A stretch of 51,899 nucleotides of DNA from an uncultured Collinsella sp. (GCA_958354105.1 CATWVA010000014.1:1-51899), one strand, 5' to 3'; shown: positions 41,840 to 50,234, numbered from the stretch's first letter. The notes: generated by a model from the letters alone, not told the origin. A program made the numbers and translations.

Positions 41840-42160
41840 TTAGAGTCCAGCAGGCCAACGACAGGCGGCCAGATCAACATGCATGGGATCGGCAAACGTC
41901 ACGCCCTCCCCCATTAAGAGCTCGCGCTGAGCATCGGGGCCGCCAAAGGCAAAGCCCTCACAGATACGGCCGTCGGCAAACACCACGCGATGACAGGGAA
42001 TTTGGCCAGGGCGCGGATTACTATGAAGGGCATACCCCACGTACCGCGCACTTCGTGGACGACCGGCAAGCAGTGCCACCTGACCATACGTGGCGACCAT
42101 CCCCTCGGGGATCTGCTCGACCACCTCGTACACCCGATCAAAAAAGCCCTCAGACGCCAT
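41840..42160 (-). CDS. methylated-DNA-[protein]-cysteine S-methyltransferase (short form)
   Basis: The ATG at 42160 follows GGAAGGGAG and gives 106 residues. It covers only the C-terminal DNA-binding/active-site domain of Ogt/MGMT. The alkyl-acceptor Cys is present as C56 in IPCHRVV, so unlike alkyltransferase-like proteins it should be catalytically able. The Asn hinge/helix region (YGQVALLAGRPRSARYVGYALHSNP) contains the arginine finger. Proteins of this size without the N-terminal domain are common in anaerobes. It repairs O6-alkylguanine in DNA by transferring the alkyl group to itself. Confidence 0.88.
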   Translation of the reverse strand: MASEGFFDRVYEVVEQIPEGMVATYGQVALLAGRPRSARYVGYALHSNPRPGQIPCHRVVFADGRICEGFAFGGPDAQRELLMGEGVTFADPMHVDLAACRWPAGL

Positions 42161-42186
42161 TGCTCGCTCCCTTCCACCCGGAAAAG

Positions 42187-42231
42187 CATAAACCATCACA
42201 AAGGGGACAGGCACCTTTGTGATGGTTTATG
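42187..42231. repeat. CCATCACAAAGG palindrome, copy 4
   Basis: Arms CATAAACCATCACAAAGG and CCTTTGTGATGGTTTATG (18 bases) with loop GGACAGGCA. The C-to-T and G-to-A changes and the longer outer arm all remain paired, strong evidence that stem structure is selected or copied. It lies between the alkyltransferase start and the DegV gene end. Confidence 0.85.
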
Positions 42232-42240
42232 GCAGGTCGG

Positions 42241-43095
42241 TTAGTTGGCGGGCTGGAAGAAGGCTACTGCCACGGCGCCGGGGCCAACGTGGGTTCCGAT
42301 GGTGGCGCCGATGGTGTGAACGGGCAGTTCGCCCTCGGTGTGACCAGCCCACAGTGCCGCGCTGTCCTCGATATACTTCTTGAGCACCGCATCCGAAAGA
42401 CCCGTATAGCCGAGCGCCAGCGGCATGGAAAAGTCGATGCCGCCCGCCTTTTCGACCTTTTGGTTCAGCAGGTTGCGGCCGTTCTTGGAACCGCGCGCCT
42501 TGCCCAGCTGCACGATCAGACCGTCCTCGACAGCCACCACGGGCTTCACGTTGAGCAGCGTGCCCACGGCGCCGGCCGCAGCAGACAGACGACCGCCGCG
42601 CACCAGGTACTCCAGCGTCTCGAGCAGGCCGATAACCACCACACGGTCGCGCACGGCCTCGACAGCCGCCGCGATCTGAGATGCACTGCGGCCCTCGTCC
42701 ACCAAGCGCAGCGCATACTCGACCAGGACGCGCTCGCCCAGGGTGACGTTGTTGCTGTCTACCACGAACACGTCGCCACCTGGCGCCTCGGCAAGTGCGG
42801 TACGGGCACTCTGATTGGTGCCTGATAGCTTATCGCCCACGGTAATAATCACAGCCTCATCGCCGGCTTCACGAACCTTGGCAATCGCCTGCGAAAACGC
42901 GTACGGGTTGACCTGGCCGGTCTTGGGCAGCTCATCGCGCTCCACGAGCATCTCGTAAAAGCGTTGGTGATCGATATCGATGCCATCCATGTACACATCG
43001 GTGCCAAAGGTGACGGACAGCGGCAAAACGGCCAGTGCCGGGTGCTCGGCCGGCGACATATCGCTTGCGGAATCGGTAATAATGCGGACGGACAT
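42241..43095 (-). CDS. DegV-family fatty-acid-binding protein
   Basis: The ATG at 43095 behind AGAAAGGA gives 284 residues. It has the DegV start RIITDSASDMSP, the KTGQVNP and GDKLSGTNQSARTA loops, and TLEYLVRGGRLSAAAGAVGTLLNVKPVVAVEDG. DegV/FakB proteins bind a fatty acid in the cytoplasm and present it to the kinase FakA. The R-G-G-R-L motif of FakB proteins that contacts the acyl carboxylate is seen. No fakA gene is nearby, so the acyl specificity is not predictable. Confidence 0.92.
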   Translation of the reverse strand: MSVRIITDSASDMSPAEHPALAVLPLSVTFGTDVYMDGIDIDHQRFYEMLVERDELPKTGQVNPYAFSQAIAKVREAGDEAVIITVGDKLSGTNQSARTALAEAPGGDVFVVDSNNVTLGERVLVEYALRLVDEGRSASQIAAAVEAVRDRVVVIGLLETLEYLVRGGRLSAAAGAVGTLLNVKPVVAVEDGLIVQLGKARGSKNGRNLLNQKVEKAGGIDFSMPLALGYTGLSDAVLKKYIEDSAALWAGHTEGELPVHTIGATIGTHVGPGAVAVAFFQPAN

Positions 43096-43214
43096 AGCGA
43101 ATCCTTTCTTGCGCAGGTCCCGCGCAGGGAATTTTGACAGCAAGGCCCCGGCACGGTATACGCACTCAAACAGGACTATGCAGTTGTTAATTGGAAGCAA
43201 AAGCCTTGGCGGCC

Positions 43215-43664
43215 CTACAGCTCGCGCAGGGTGTTGAGAATCGTGCGCAGCGACGCATACATCTGCTCGCGCTGCTCCACACCCATAGCCTTACCGGTGG
43301 TATCGAGCACTTCGTGGATGATGCGGTCGGCCTCGCTCATGCTCTCGCCACCCAGAGCGGTCAGGCGCACCGGAGCACGATACTTAACGGCGGCATCGCC
43401 CGAATCGTCGACCTCGACGTAGCCGCCCTCCTCCAGATGCGCGAGCGTACGCGAGACGGCGGCGCGGGTCACGCCTGCCATGCGAGCCAGGTCAGCACCA
43501 GTCAGGCCGTCCTTGCTGCGCTCAAGATAGTAAAGGCACATAACGTCGGAGCCCTTGAGGCCCAGCCTTGCGCCCTCGGATGTCTTAATGCGCTGAATCT
43601 CCTTGTAGAGCCCGCTGATCAGTCCGACAAAGTCCTCGAAACGTGTCTCGTCGTTCTGCTGCAT
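43215..43664 (-). CDS. MarR-family transcriptional regulator
   Basis: From the ATG at 43664 the protein is 149 residues. The winged helix-turn-helix is visible (GLKGSDVMCLYYLERSKDGLTGADLARMAGVTRAAVSRTLAHLEEGGYVEVDD), followed by the wing (YRAPVRLTALG) and a C-terminal dimerisation helix (EQREQMYASLRTILNTLREL). MarR proteins repress target operons and release DNA upon ligand binding. It is 119 bases upstream of the DegV gene in the same direction and may regulate it, which would fit FabT-like control of lipid metabolism. That link is inference. Confidence 0.9.
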   Translation of the reverse strand: MQQNDETRFEDFVGLISGLYKEIQRIKTSEGARLGLKGSDVMCLYYLERSKDGLTGADLARMAGVTRAAVSRTLAHLEEGGYVEVDDSGDAAVKYRAPVRLTALGGESMSEADRIIHEVLDTTGKAMGVEQREQMYASLRTILNTLREL

Positions 43665-43768
43665 GAGAGACGACCGCCTTTCGCTTGCATAATGCTTATG
43701 GGTAAACATCTTAACCGTACCCAGCGGCCGCCAGCCCTGCACGACCTATTTGTTGACCCATCAACATA

Positions 43769-43807
43769 AAAACCACCACAAAGGACAGGTACCTTTGTGG
43801 TGGTTTT
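43769..43807. repeat. CCACCACAAAGG palindrome, copy 5
   Basis: Arms AAAACCACCACAAAGG and CCTTTGTGGTGGTTTT with a shortened loop ACAGGTA. It lies between the MarR gene start and the B3/B4 gene end. Confidence 0.85.
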
Positions 43808-43832
43808 GGGCATCAATAGGTTCTAGGCGCCG

Positions 43833-44552
43833 CTACAGGTCCACACAGGGATTGTCGCGGGTCACAAGCGTCTTAACGACAACCGTCGCCCCCAAATACC
43901 GCTCGAGCAGATCGGCAAGACGGTCGATGGCGGCCTGGCAGTCCTCCATTCGCTCGGGCTCCACGCACTCAATCGCCAGGAACGCGTCGGTCGAATCGTC
44001 GGACAGGGCCGTTCGAACGCCGTCGCGCCAGTTCCAGCAGCGGCACACGGCGCCCGCATCATCGATGTAGGCGAGCTCGCCGGGAAGCGTCGGGTCACCT
44101 GTCTCCTCGCCAAGCGGCAGAAACGCATCGCCACCGTCGGTCACCGCCAACCGCAGATCGCCCTCAATAGCATGTAGGTCCTCGCCTCCCACGGGCAGCG
44201 CATAGGTCAGCGACACCGTGTTGTAGATGTCCACCGCGGGCGTAATGTGGCCCACAGGCTTGCCCTTAAGCACGCGCTTGAGCAAGTTCTCGATCGAGCA
44301 GCGGGCGCCCTTTTTAGTCTTGAACAGACGGTACGCGTCGCGCCATGCCTTGACCGGCGCGTTCTCGCTGATGGTATCGCTAGTCAGGTGGCGCTCCGCA
44401 TCGATGTTGGCGCGGTCAAGCAGCGCGGCGATCGCATCCACGTCCTCCTGGGGAATCTGAGCCGCGGGCTTCATGCCCTTTACGACCACAACGCCGATAG
44501 CCGCCTGCGGAAATAGTTCCCAGAATGAATCCTCGGCAATAAAGCTCTTCAT
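43833..44552 (-). CDS. B3/B4 tRNA-binding-domain protein
   Basis: The ATG at 44552 follows AAGGGAGAGCG and gives 239 residues. It matches stand-alone B3/B4 domain proteins, related to the phenylalanyl-tRNA synthetase beta subunit editing domain: ENAPVKAWRDAYRLFKTKKGARCSIENLL, then KPVGHITPAVDIYNTVSLTYALPVGGED, and a CRCWNWRDG loop. These may remove misacylated amino acids from tRNA or bind free aminoacyl groups; the family function is not fixed. A separate promoter and a 137-base leader containing an intrinsic terminator precede it, so expression is probably attenuated. Confidence 0.85.
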   Translation of the reverse strand: MKSFIAEDSFWELFPQAAIGVVVVKGMKPAAQIPQEDVDAIAALLDRANIDAERHLTSDTISENAPVKAWRDAYRLFKTKKGARCSIENLLKRVLKGKPVGHITPAVDIYNTVSLTYALPVGGEDLHAIEGDLRLAVTDGGDAFLPLGEETGDPTLPGELAYIDDAGAVCRCWNWRDGVRTALSDDSTDAFLAIECVEPERMEDCQAAIDRLADLLERYLGATVVVKTLVTRDNPCVDL

Positions 44553-44592
44553 ACGCTCTCCCTTCATTGTGCGCGCCCGAGTGAGGGCGCCT

Positions 44593-44653
44593 AAACAAAA
44601 AGCGCCCTTACAACGGCCACCTTCAAAGTCCTACGGTGCCGCCACAAGAGCGC
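44593..44653 (-). terminator. leader terminator (attenuator) of the B3/B4 gene
   Basis: On the reverse strand GCGCTCTTGTGGCGGCACC (44653-44635) pairs, with several G-T pairs, to GGTGGCCGTTGTAAGGGCGC (44621-44602), followed by TTTTTGTTT. It lies between the promoter at 44697-44725 and the start codon at 44552, so it would end most transcripts before the gene unless an alternative structure forms. A small AGCG/CGCT hairpin immediately upstream overlaps its first bases and could compete. Confidence 0.65.
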
Positions 44654-44696
44654 TTACGCTGTCCCCATCCGGAGAAGGGGACGATATGTCAGGCGT

Positions 44697-44725
44697 ATTG
44701 TAACCCGAGCCATCCACGCGAGCAA
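44697..44725 (-). promoter_or_regulatory. promoter of the B3/B4 gene
   Basis: On the reverse strand TTGCTC (44725-44720), 17 bases, TACAAT (44702-44697). The predicted start is near 44689, giving a leader that begins with a GTCCCC/GGGGAC hairpin (44684-44660). Confidence 0.65.
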
Positions 44726-44760
44726 AACCACCACAAAGGCGCCTGTCCCCTTTGTGGTGG
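44724..44760. repeat. CCACCACAAAGG palindrome, copy 6 (inverted loop)
   Basis: The arms match the other copies, but the loop reads CGCCTGTCC, the reverse complement of the usual GGACAGGCG, so the element is inserted in the opposite orientation. It lies 20 bases after the pckA stop and, read leftward, ends in TTTTGC, so it may terminate pckA. Confidence 0.85.
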
Positions 44761-44779
44761 ATATGGACTCACAGCGAAG

Positions 44780-46450
44780 CTAGTGGCGAAGTCCCAGCAG
44801 CCCGCGGCCGCGATGACGGGCGTCGGCGTGTACTTGAGCGTGCGGACCGGCGGCCTTGACGGACTCGGGCAGGTGCGAGTACTTCTTCTCGAAGTTCTCC
44901 TCGAACATCACCGCCAGGTTGTGCGCTGCCTCGTCGTAGCGCGCGGTGCTCTGCCAGTACTGGCGCGGCACCAGAATGCCGTCGGGCACACCGTGGCACG
45001 TGGTGGGAATGTCGACGTTAAAAATATCGTCGTGCAAGAACTCGCTGTCCTCGATGGTACCGTCGAGGGCGCGGGCCACCAGGGCGCGCGTGTAGGCAAG
45101 CTCGATGCGATGACCCACGCCGTAGCCGCCGCCGATCCAGCCGGTGTTGACCAGGTACACACGCGTGCGGCCGTCGGCAATGCGCTCGCCGAGCATCTTG
45201 GCGTAAACCATGGGGTCGAGTGGCATAAACGGCTCGCCGAACAGCGAAGAGAACGTGGGCGTGGGCTCGGTGACGCCGACCTCGGTGCCGGGGATCTTGG
45301 CGGTGAAGCCCGTCACAAAGTGGTACATGGCGACATCGGCCGTCAGGCGTGAGATGGGCGGCAACACACCAAAGGCGTCGCAGGTCAAAAACAGCACGAC
45401 GCTCGGAGTGGTGCCCATGCCCTTGGTCCACGCGTTGGGGATATGCTCAACGGGATAGGCCACGCGCGTGTTATGCGTGATCGAGACGTCATCGTAGTTG
45501 GGCTTGCGATTCTCGTCGAGCACCACGTTTTCGCAAATGGCGCCAAAACGGACGGCGTTGAAGATCTCAGGCTCGTGGAACGCGTCCAGGCCCTCGCACT
45601 TGGCGTAGCAGCCGCCCTCGATGTTAAAGATGCCCATATCGGACCAACCGTGCTCGTCGTCGCCGATCAGCAGGCGCGTGGGGTTGGCCGAAAGCGTGGT
45701 CTTGCCGGTGCCCGACAGGCCAAAGAACACGGCGGTCTCATGCGTGACGGGATCCATGCTAGCCGAGCAGTGCATGGGCAGCACGTCGTCCTCGACGGGC
45801 AGCAAATAATTCATAACGCTAAAGATCGACTTTTTAATCTCGCCGGAGTAGCCGGTGCCGGCGACCAGAATCACGCGTTCCTGGAAATTGATGACCACGG
45901 CGGCGCTGGAGTTGAGGCCCTTGATGGCAGGGTCGCACTGGTAACCGGGCGCTGCGAGCACGCAGAAGTCGGGCTCGCCGGTGCGCGCGATTTCGCGGGC
46001 GAGCGGGCGGGCGAGCATCTGCTTAATAAAGAGTGCCTGGCTGGCACGCTCGCAGGCAACGAGCAGGCGACGCGTGTGGTTGCGGTCGGCGCCCGCCATG
46101 CCGCGGGTGACGAACACGTCGCGCTCGTTGAGATAGTCGACGATGCCGGCCTTGATGGCCTCATAGCTCTCGACGGACAGCGGGCGGTTGACGGCGCCCC
46201 AGGCAATTTTGTCGTGGACATCGGGGGTGTCGACGATAAAGCGGTCATTGGGGGAACGGCCGGTGCGCTCCCCCGTCTCGATCACCAGCGCGCCGTTGGA
46301 TGCCATGCGGCCTTCTTCGCGGCGGATAGCGTGCTCGACGAGCTCCGCGGCGGGTAGATCGACCAGCAGACGGGGCTGATTCTCGGCGGGATCTTCGACC
46401 AGCGTAATACCAAAGTTGGACAAAACATCTGCAGGGGTAACACCAGGCAT
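44780..46450 (-). CDS. pckA: phosphoenolpyruvate carboxykinase (ATP)
   Basis: The ATG at 46450 behind AAAGGAGGCCCC gives 556 residues. The ATP-type signature is complete: GLSGTGKTTLS (P-loop), GDDEHGW (metal/kinase-2), NPTRLLIG, TGYSGEIKKSIFSVMNY and the mobile-lid NTGWIGGGYGVGHRIEL. It interconverts oxaloacetate plus ATP with PEP, CO2 and ADP; in gut anaerobes it often runs in the CO2-fixing direction. The C-terminal 25 residues are basic and His/Arg-rich (HADARHRGRGLLGLRH), a slightly unusual tail. It probably ends at the palindrome 20 bases downstream. Confidence 0.97.
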   Translation of the reverse strand: MPGVTPADVLSNFGITLVEDPAENQPRLLVDLPAAELVEHAIRREEGRMASNGALVIETGERTGRSPNDRFIVDTPDVHDKIAWGAVNRPLSVESYEAIKAGIVDYLNERDVFVTRGMAGADRNHTRRLLVACERASQALFIKQMLARPLAREIARTGEPDFCVLAAPGYQCDPAIKGLNSSAAVVINFQERVILVAGTGYSGEIKKSIFSVMNYLLPVEDDVLPMHCSASMDPVTHETAVFFGLSGTGKTTLSANPTRLLIGDDEHGWSDMGIFNIEGGCYAKCEGLDAFHEPEIFNAVRFGAICENVVLDENRKPNYDDVSITHNTRVAYPVEHIPNAWTKGMGTTPSVVLFLTCDAFGVLPPISRLTADVAMYHFVTGFTAKIPGTEVGVTEPTPTFSSLFGEPFMPLDPMVYAKMLGERIADGRTRVYLVNTGWIGGGYGVGHRIELAYTRALVARALDGTIEDSEFLHDDIFNVDIPTTCHGVPDGILVPRQYWQSTARYDEAAHNLAVMFEENFEKKYSHLPESVKAAGPHAQVHADARHRGRGLLGLRH

Positions 46451-46590
46451 GGGGCCTCCTTTAAAAACGCGACACGTGGACGCGACGCGCACTTTACTCA
46501 CGTAAAGCTCGTTGTACCCGATATGCAAAAACGTTTTTGCGGCAACGGCGAAGCGCCCGCCCAACGGTCAAAAATCGCACGCAAGCGGCC

Positions 46591-46614
46591 TAGTCATTGG
46601 AGACGTTCTTGAAC
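46591..46614. repeat. dispersed repeat, copy 2
   Basis: This matches the word at 27160-27183 with two differences. It lies at the left edge of the inverted repeat at 46645-46700. Confidence 0.55.
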
Positions 46615-46644
46615 AGGCAACATTCAAGGAGTGTCCCCGAATGC

Positions 46645-46700
46645 CGGCACTTAGGGACGTTCCCAAAGTGCCGGCACATAAGGAACGTCCCTAAGTGCCG
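46645..46700. repeat. inverted repeat with GTGCCGGCAC centre
   Basis: CGGCACTTAGGGACGTTCC (46645-46663) and GGAACGTCCCTAAGTGCCG (46682-46700) are perfect 19-base arms around a centre with the palindrome GTGCCGGCAC (46668-46677). It ends 2 bases before the lactate permease stop codon. Fragments of the same words occur at 33780-33840. Confidence 0.8.
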
Positions 46701-46701
46701 A

Positions 46702-48273
46702 CTATAGTGGCAGGCCTTGTCCGAGCATGGCGATGGCGCTCATGAGGACCAGCATGCCGGCGGCGTAGGGCAGCACGGCGCTCAGGAGTTCGGCGTCCTT
46801 GCCGCGCACGCGTACGGCGGCAAGACCAATGGCGAGCGTCTGCGGCGAAATCATCTTACCGGCAGCAACGCCAAGCGCATTCAGCGCGACCATCCAGTAG
46901 TCGCTCACACCCAGCGCTGTAGCAGCCTGGCTCTGGATGGGGCCAAACAGCATGCCTGAGGACGTGCCCGAACCGGTCACGAACGCACCGACGGCGCCGA
47001 TCCACGGAGCCAGAATCGGGTACAGGCCGCCAGCGACCGCAATGCAAAACGCGCTGATCGAAGAAATCATGCCCGCATAGCCCATCACCTTGGCGCAACC
47101 CAGCACCGAAAGCATGGTAATGACTGTCGGCATCATCTGCTTGACGGTCGCGGCCAGCACCTCACCCATCAAGCGCGGCGAAGCGCCCTGAATGGCACCG
47201 CCGACAAACGCAGCCAGGAAAATCCAAACACCCGGCGTGTTGATCCACGAAAACGTAAGCGTGCCGGGGTTCTCGCCGCAATACACCTGCACGTGACTCG
47301 CAAACGGCGCGAGCGCGGCGTGCACGACGGGCACCAGGTTGGAGGTACCCAACAGCAGCACAAAAATCAGGATGAAGCACGACCAGGCAGAAAGCGCCGA
47401 CTTAGCGGTGAGCTGTTCGCCGGCCTCGATATTCATGTGAAAGCGTGCGTCCAGATGCCCCGACTTCTCGGCACGCATAGCAAGCGCAGCTGTCAGCCCG
47501 AGCGAAACGATAGAACCGACGACGACGGCAAGCTCGGGACCCACAAACCTAGCAACGACCAGAGCCGCACCGGCAAAGGACACGCCGGAGAGCACGGCGA
47601 TGCCCGCCGCGCCACGTAGGCGCTCGGCAACGCCTGCAACGTTGCCCTGGTCCTCGGCAACACGACCAGCAACCAGTACGATAAACAGCGGCATCATCAC
47701 AAAGAAAGGCGCCAACTGCACCAGCTGAACGGTCGCCAGGTGCAGGGAATCCAGACCCACCAAGTCGGCAACGGACACCGTGGGGATGCCGATGGAGCCG
47801 TAGGGTGTGGGTACGCCGTTGGCCAGCAGGCAGATGAGCACGGCGGGCACGGCCTCAAAACCCAGGCCCGCGAGCATGCCGGCAGGAATGGCGACGGCAG
47901 TGCCAAAACCGGCCATGCCCTCCATAAAACCACCGAAGCACCAGGCCACGAGCAGCGCCAGCAGACGGCGGTCGCTGCTGATGGAGGTGATCATGCTGCC
48001 GATCACGTCCATGGCGCCCGTGCGAACGCACAGGTTATACGTGAATACCGCGGCGATGATCACCAGGACGATGGGCCACAGAGCCATCAAAAAGCCTTCA
48101 AGCGAGGCGGTCGCGATCTGCGCTGCCGGCAGGTGCCACCATGCGAAGGCAAGCACGCACGAAAGGACAAACGATCCGATAGCGGCCTTCCAAGCTGGCC
48201 ATTTAAAGCACAGCAGCATCACGACCAGCCAAATAATCGGCACAAGAGCCAGTAAGAATGCGGCGACGTCCAT
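46702..48273 (-). CDS. lctP: L-lactate permease
   Basis: The ATG at 48273 follows CAAGGAGCTTCTACC and gives 523 residues with about 12-14 membrane helices. It matches LctP/LldP: the GFMEGMAGFGTAVAIPAGMLAGLGF segment, ANGVPTPYGSIGIPTVSVADLVGL, and the C-terminal GAFVTGSGTSSGMLFGPIQSQAA. It imports or exports lactate (or glycolate) with protons. No lactate dehydrogenase gene is adjacent. It is transcribed alone toward pckA. Confidence 0.95.
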   Translation of the reverse strand: MDVAAFLLALVPIIWLVVMLLCFKWPAWKAAIGSFVLSCVLAFAWWHLPAAQIATASLEGFLMALWPIVLVIIAAVFTYNLCVRTGAMDVIGSMITSISSDRRLLALLVAWCFGGFMEGMAGFGTAVAIPAGMLAGLGFEAVPAVLICLLANGVPTPYGSIGIPTVSVADLVGLDSLHLATVQLVQLAPFFVMMPLFIVLVAGRVAEDQGNVAGVAERLRGAAGIAVLSGVSFAGAALVVARFVGPELAVVVGSIVSLGLTAALAMRAEKSGHLDARFHMNIEAGEQLTAKSALSAWSCFILIFVLLLGTSNLVPVVHAALAPFASHVQVYCGENPGTLTFSWINTPGVWIFLAAFVGGAIQGASPRLMGEVLAATVKQMMPTVITMLSVLGCAKVMGYAGMISSISAFCIAVAGGLYPILAPWIGAVGAFVTGSGTSSGMLFGPIQSQAATALGVSDYWMVALNALGVAAGKMISPQTLAIGLAAVRVRGKDAELLSAVLPYAAGMLVLMSAIAMLGQGLPL

Positions 48274-48455
48274 AGGTAGAAGCTCCTTGGTGCCGCGTGG
48301 GCGGCATCGGGGGGGTGTCACAAAACTTCAACAGGATACCGCACACTTACCGACAAATTACAGCCGCCTGCCGAAAATATTGAACAATCCGTTCAAAAAC
48401 ACGAGCGAACACCGTCGCGTCTATACTAGAGCGCAGCAATAGAAAGGACCCCGCT

Positions 48456-50039
48456 TTGAGCATCACGCCCCTCGATAGCATTCGCCGCGCCATCGCCCGC
48501 CGCAATGGCGTCGCCGACCCCGCCGTAGCGGGCAGCGGCACCGCAAGGGCCCAGGGCGGACGCATCGAGAATGGCCTGTTCCCCGCCTCCCACACGGCCG
48601 AAGAGCTCGCGCGCATCCAGGAGCTGAGCCAGCGCAACGCCGGCGGCCCCGACAGCAGCCAGGCCACGCGCCGTCGCCGGCGCGAACGCGATCGGGAGCC
48701 CGGCCCCGTCCGCCGCATGGTCAACGCTTGGTGGAACCGTCTGCTCGGTGCCGTCTACGGCGGCGGCTTCTCCATGCAGGAAGCGGAATACGAGGAGCAC
48801 GCCACCAGTCGCGACTATCTTTGGAACACCCTCGGCACCGCCGTGTGGGGCTTGGCATTTCCGCTGCTCACCATCGTGTCTACGCAGCTCGTGGGCGCCG
48901 AAGAAGCAGGCAAATTCTCCATCGCCTTTGTCACCGGCACGCTCATCATGATCGCGTGCAACTACGGCGTGCGCAATTTCCAGGTCTCGGACATCGACGA
49001 AAAGACGTCCTTTGCCTCCTACCAGCTCAACCGCTGGCTTTGTGGAGCGCTCGCGCTGGCATGCGGCCTGGTATACAGCAGCGCCCGCGGCTACGATGCG
49101 CAGATGGCCACGATCGGCCTGGGCGTCTACCTCTATAAGGTGATCGACGGCATCGCCGACGTGTACGAGGGCCGCCTGCAGCAGGCCGACAAGCTCTATT
49201 TGGCAGGCATGAGCCAAACGCTGCGTTCCGCCGGCGTCATCGCGGTCTTTAGCGTGGCACTGTTCCTCACGCGCAGCATGCCCATCGCGGCCATGGCCAT
49301 GGGCATCGCCGCGATTGCCTCGCTCGTACTGGTCACCGCCCCGCTCGCCCTGCTCGAAACCGAAAAATCACGCCGCATGAGTCTGCGCGAGGCTGGCCAC
49401 CTGTTTGTCCAGTGCGCCCCGCTCTTTGGTGCGCTGTTCCTGTTCAACCTTATCGAGAGCATGCCCAAGTTTGTGATGGAGGGCACGCTGGCATACAAAT
49501 ATCAGCTGTACTTTAATGCACTGTTTTTTCCGGCGCAGGCCATTTTGTTGAGCATTGGATTTATCTATAAACCGCAGCTCCTGCGCTTGTCGAGCATTTG
49601 GGCTAATCCTCGCAAGCGTCGTCGCTTTGACCTGATTATTGTTGCCGTTATGGCGCTGATCGTGGTCATCACCGGCGTGTGCGCCGCATTTATGGCAGGT
49701 CCCGGTATTCCCCTCATGAGCTTTATGTACGGCCTCAGCTTTGAACGCTACCGTACGCTGGCGCTGCTGATGGTCGTCGCCGGCGGCGTAACCGCGGCCA
49801 TCGATTTTATCTACGCCATTATCACGGTGCTGCGCCACGCTGGAGACGTCACCAAGATCTACCTGATCTGCTTCGCCGTAAGCGTGGTGCTGCCGGTGAT
49901 CCTGATTAAGCTACTGGGTCTGATGGGCGCTGTGGTGAGCTACCTAGCCATCATGGCCCTACTCCTGGTGCTGTTGATTGTCGAATACGCCCACATTCGC
50001 CAGCGCATAGAACGCGACCGCAACCCGTACGGCGCCTAA
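48456..50039 (+). CDS. polysaccharide/lipid-linked oligosaccharide flippase-like membrane protein
   Basis: The TTG at 48456 lies 8 bases after AGAAAGGA and gives 527 residues. The first about 110 residues are hydrophilic, with an Arg cluster (ATRRRRRERDREPGPVRR). After that come about 12 membrane helices in the arrangement of the MOP (Wzx/MATE-type) superfamily: RDYLWNTLGTAVWGLAFPLLTIVSTQLVGAEEAG, then FSIAFVTGTLIM and FNLIESMPKFVMEGTLAYKYQLYFNALFFPAQAI. Such proteins move lipid-linked glycans across the membrane. The N-terminal cytoplasmic extension is unusual. No polysaccharide synthesis genes flank it. Confidence 0.8.
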   Translation: MSITPLDSIRRAIARRNGVADPAVAGSGTARAQGGRIENGLFPASHTAEELARIQELSQRNAGGPDSSQATRRRRRERDREPGPVRRMVNAWWNRLLGAVYGGGFSMQEAEYEEHATSRDYLWNTLGTAVWGLAFPLLTIVSTQLVGAEEAGKFSIAFVTGTLIMIACNYGVRNFQVSDIDEKTSFASYQLNRWLCGALALACGLVYSSARGYDAQMATIGLGVYLYKVIDGIADVYEGRLQQADKLYLAGMSQTLRSAGVIAVFSVALFLTRSMPIAAMAMGIAAIASLVLVTAPLALLETEKSRRMSLREAGHLFVQCAPLFGALFLFNLIESMPKFVMEGTLAYKYQLYFNALFFPAQAILLSIGFIYKPQLLRLSSIWANPRKRRRFDLIIVAVMALIVVITGVCAAFMAGPGIPLMSFMYGLSFERYRTLALLMVVAGGVTAAIDFIYAIITVLRHAGDVTKIYLICFAVSVVLPVILIKLLGLMGAVVSYLAIMALLLVLLIVEYAHIRQRIERDRNPYGA

Positions 50040-50090
50040 TTCGAATCAATTTGAAGAAAAGAAACGTCGATGTTTTGGCACCGACAGCGA

Positions 50091-50190
50091 GCAGTCTCAA
50101 AGTGCCCCAGGTTGGCGCGAAAGAGGAGCGACGCGTACTTCCGTACGCGAACGACGGTTTGAGCGACAAGATGGGGTGCTTCGGGGCTGC
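50091..50190. repeat. 100-base imperfect palindrome
   Basis: A left half of 48 bases (GCAGTCTCAAAGTGCCCCA ... GCGACGCGTAC) and a right half of 48 bases pair imperfectly around TTCC; the centre GCGTAC-TTCC-GTACGC and the outer GCAG/CTGC, TGCCCCA and CGC blocks match. A separate GCCGCCGTTC/GAACGGCGG hairpin follows at about 50203-50227. No gene is present between the flippase stop and the phosphoesterase end. Confidence 0.5.
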
Positions 50191-50234
50191 GCAGCATCAA
50201 CGTGGCCGCCGTTCGGTAGAACGGCGGAACAAAG

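Noticed and set aside
44635..44660. T-box sequence GGCGGCACCG in the B3/B4 leader
   Set aside because: It resembles the T-box GGTGGNACCG but lies inside the 5' arm of the terminator and not in an antiterminator upstream of it; no specifier stem is seen.
30205..44760. A CRISPR array
   Set aside because: The repeats are scattered over 15 kb, each is a palindrome near a gene, and there are no regular spacers or cas genes.
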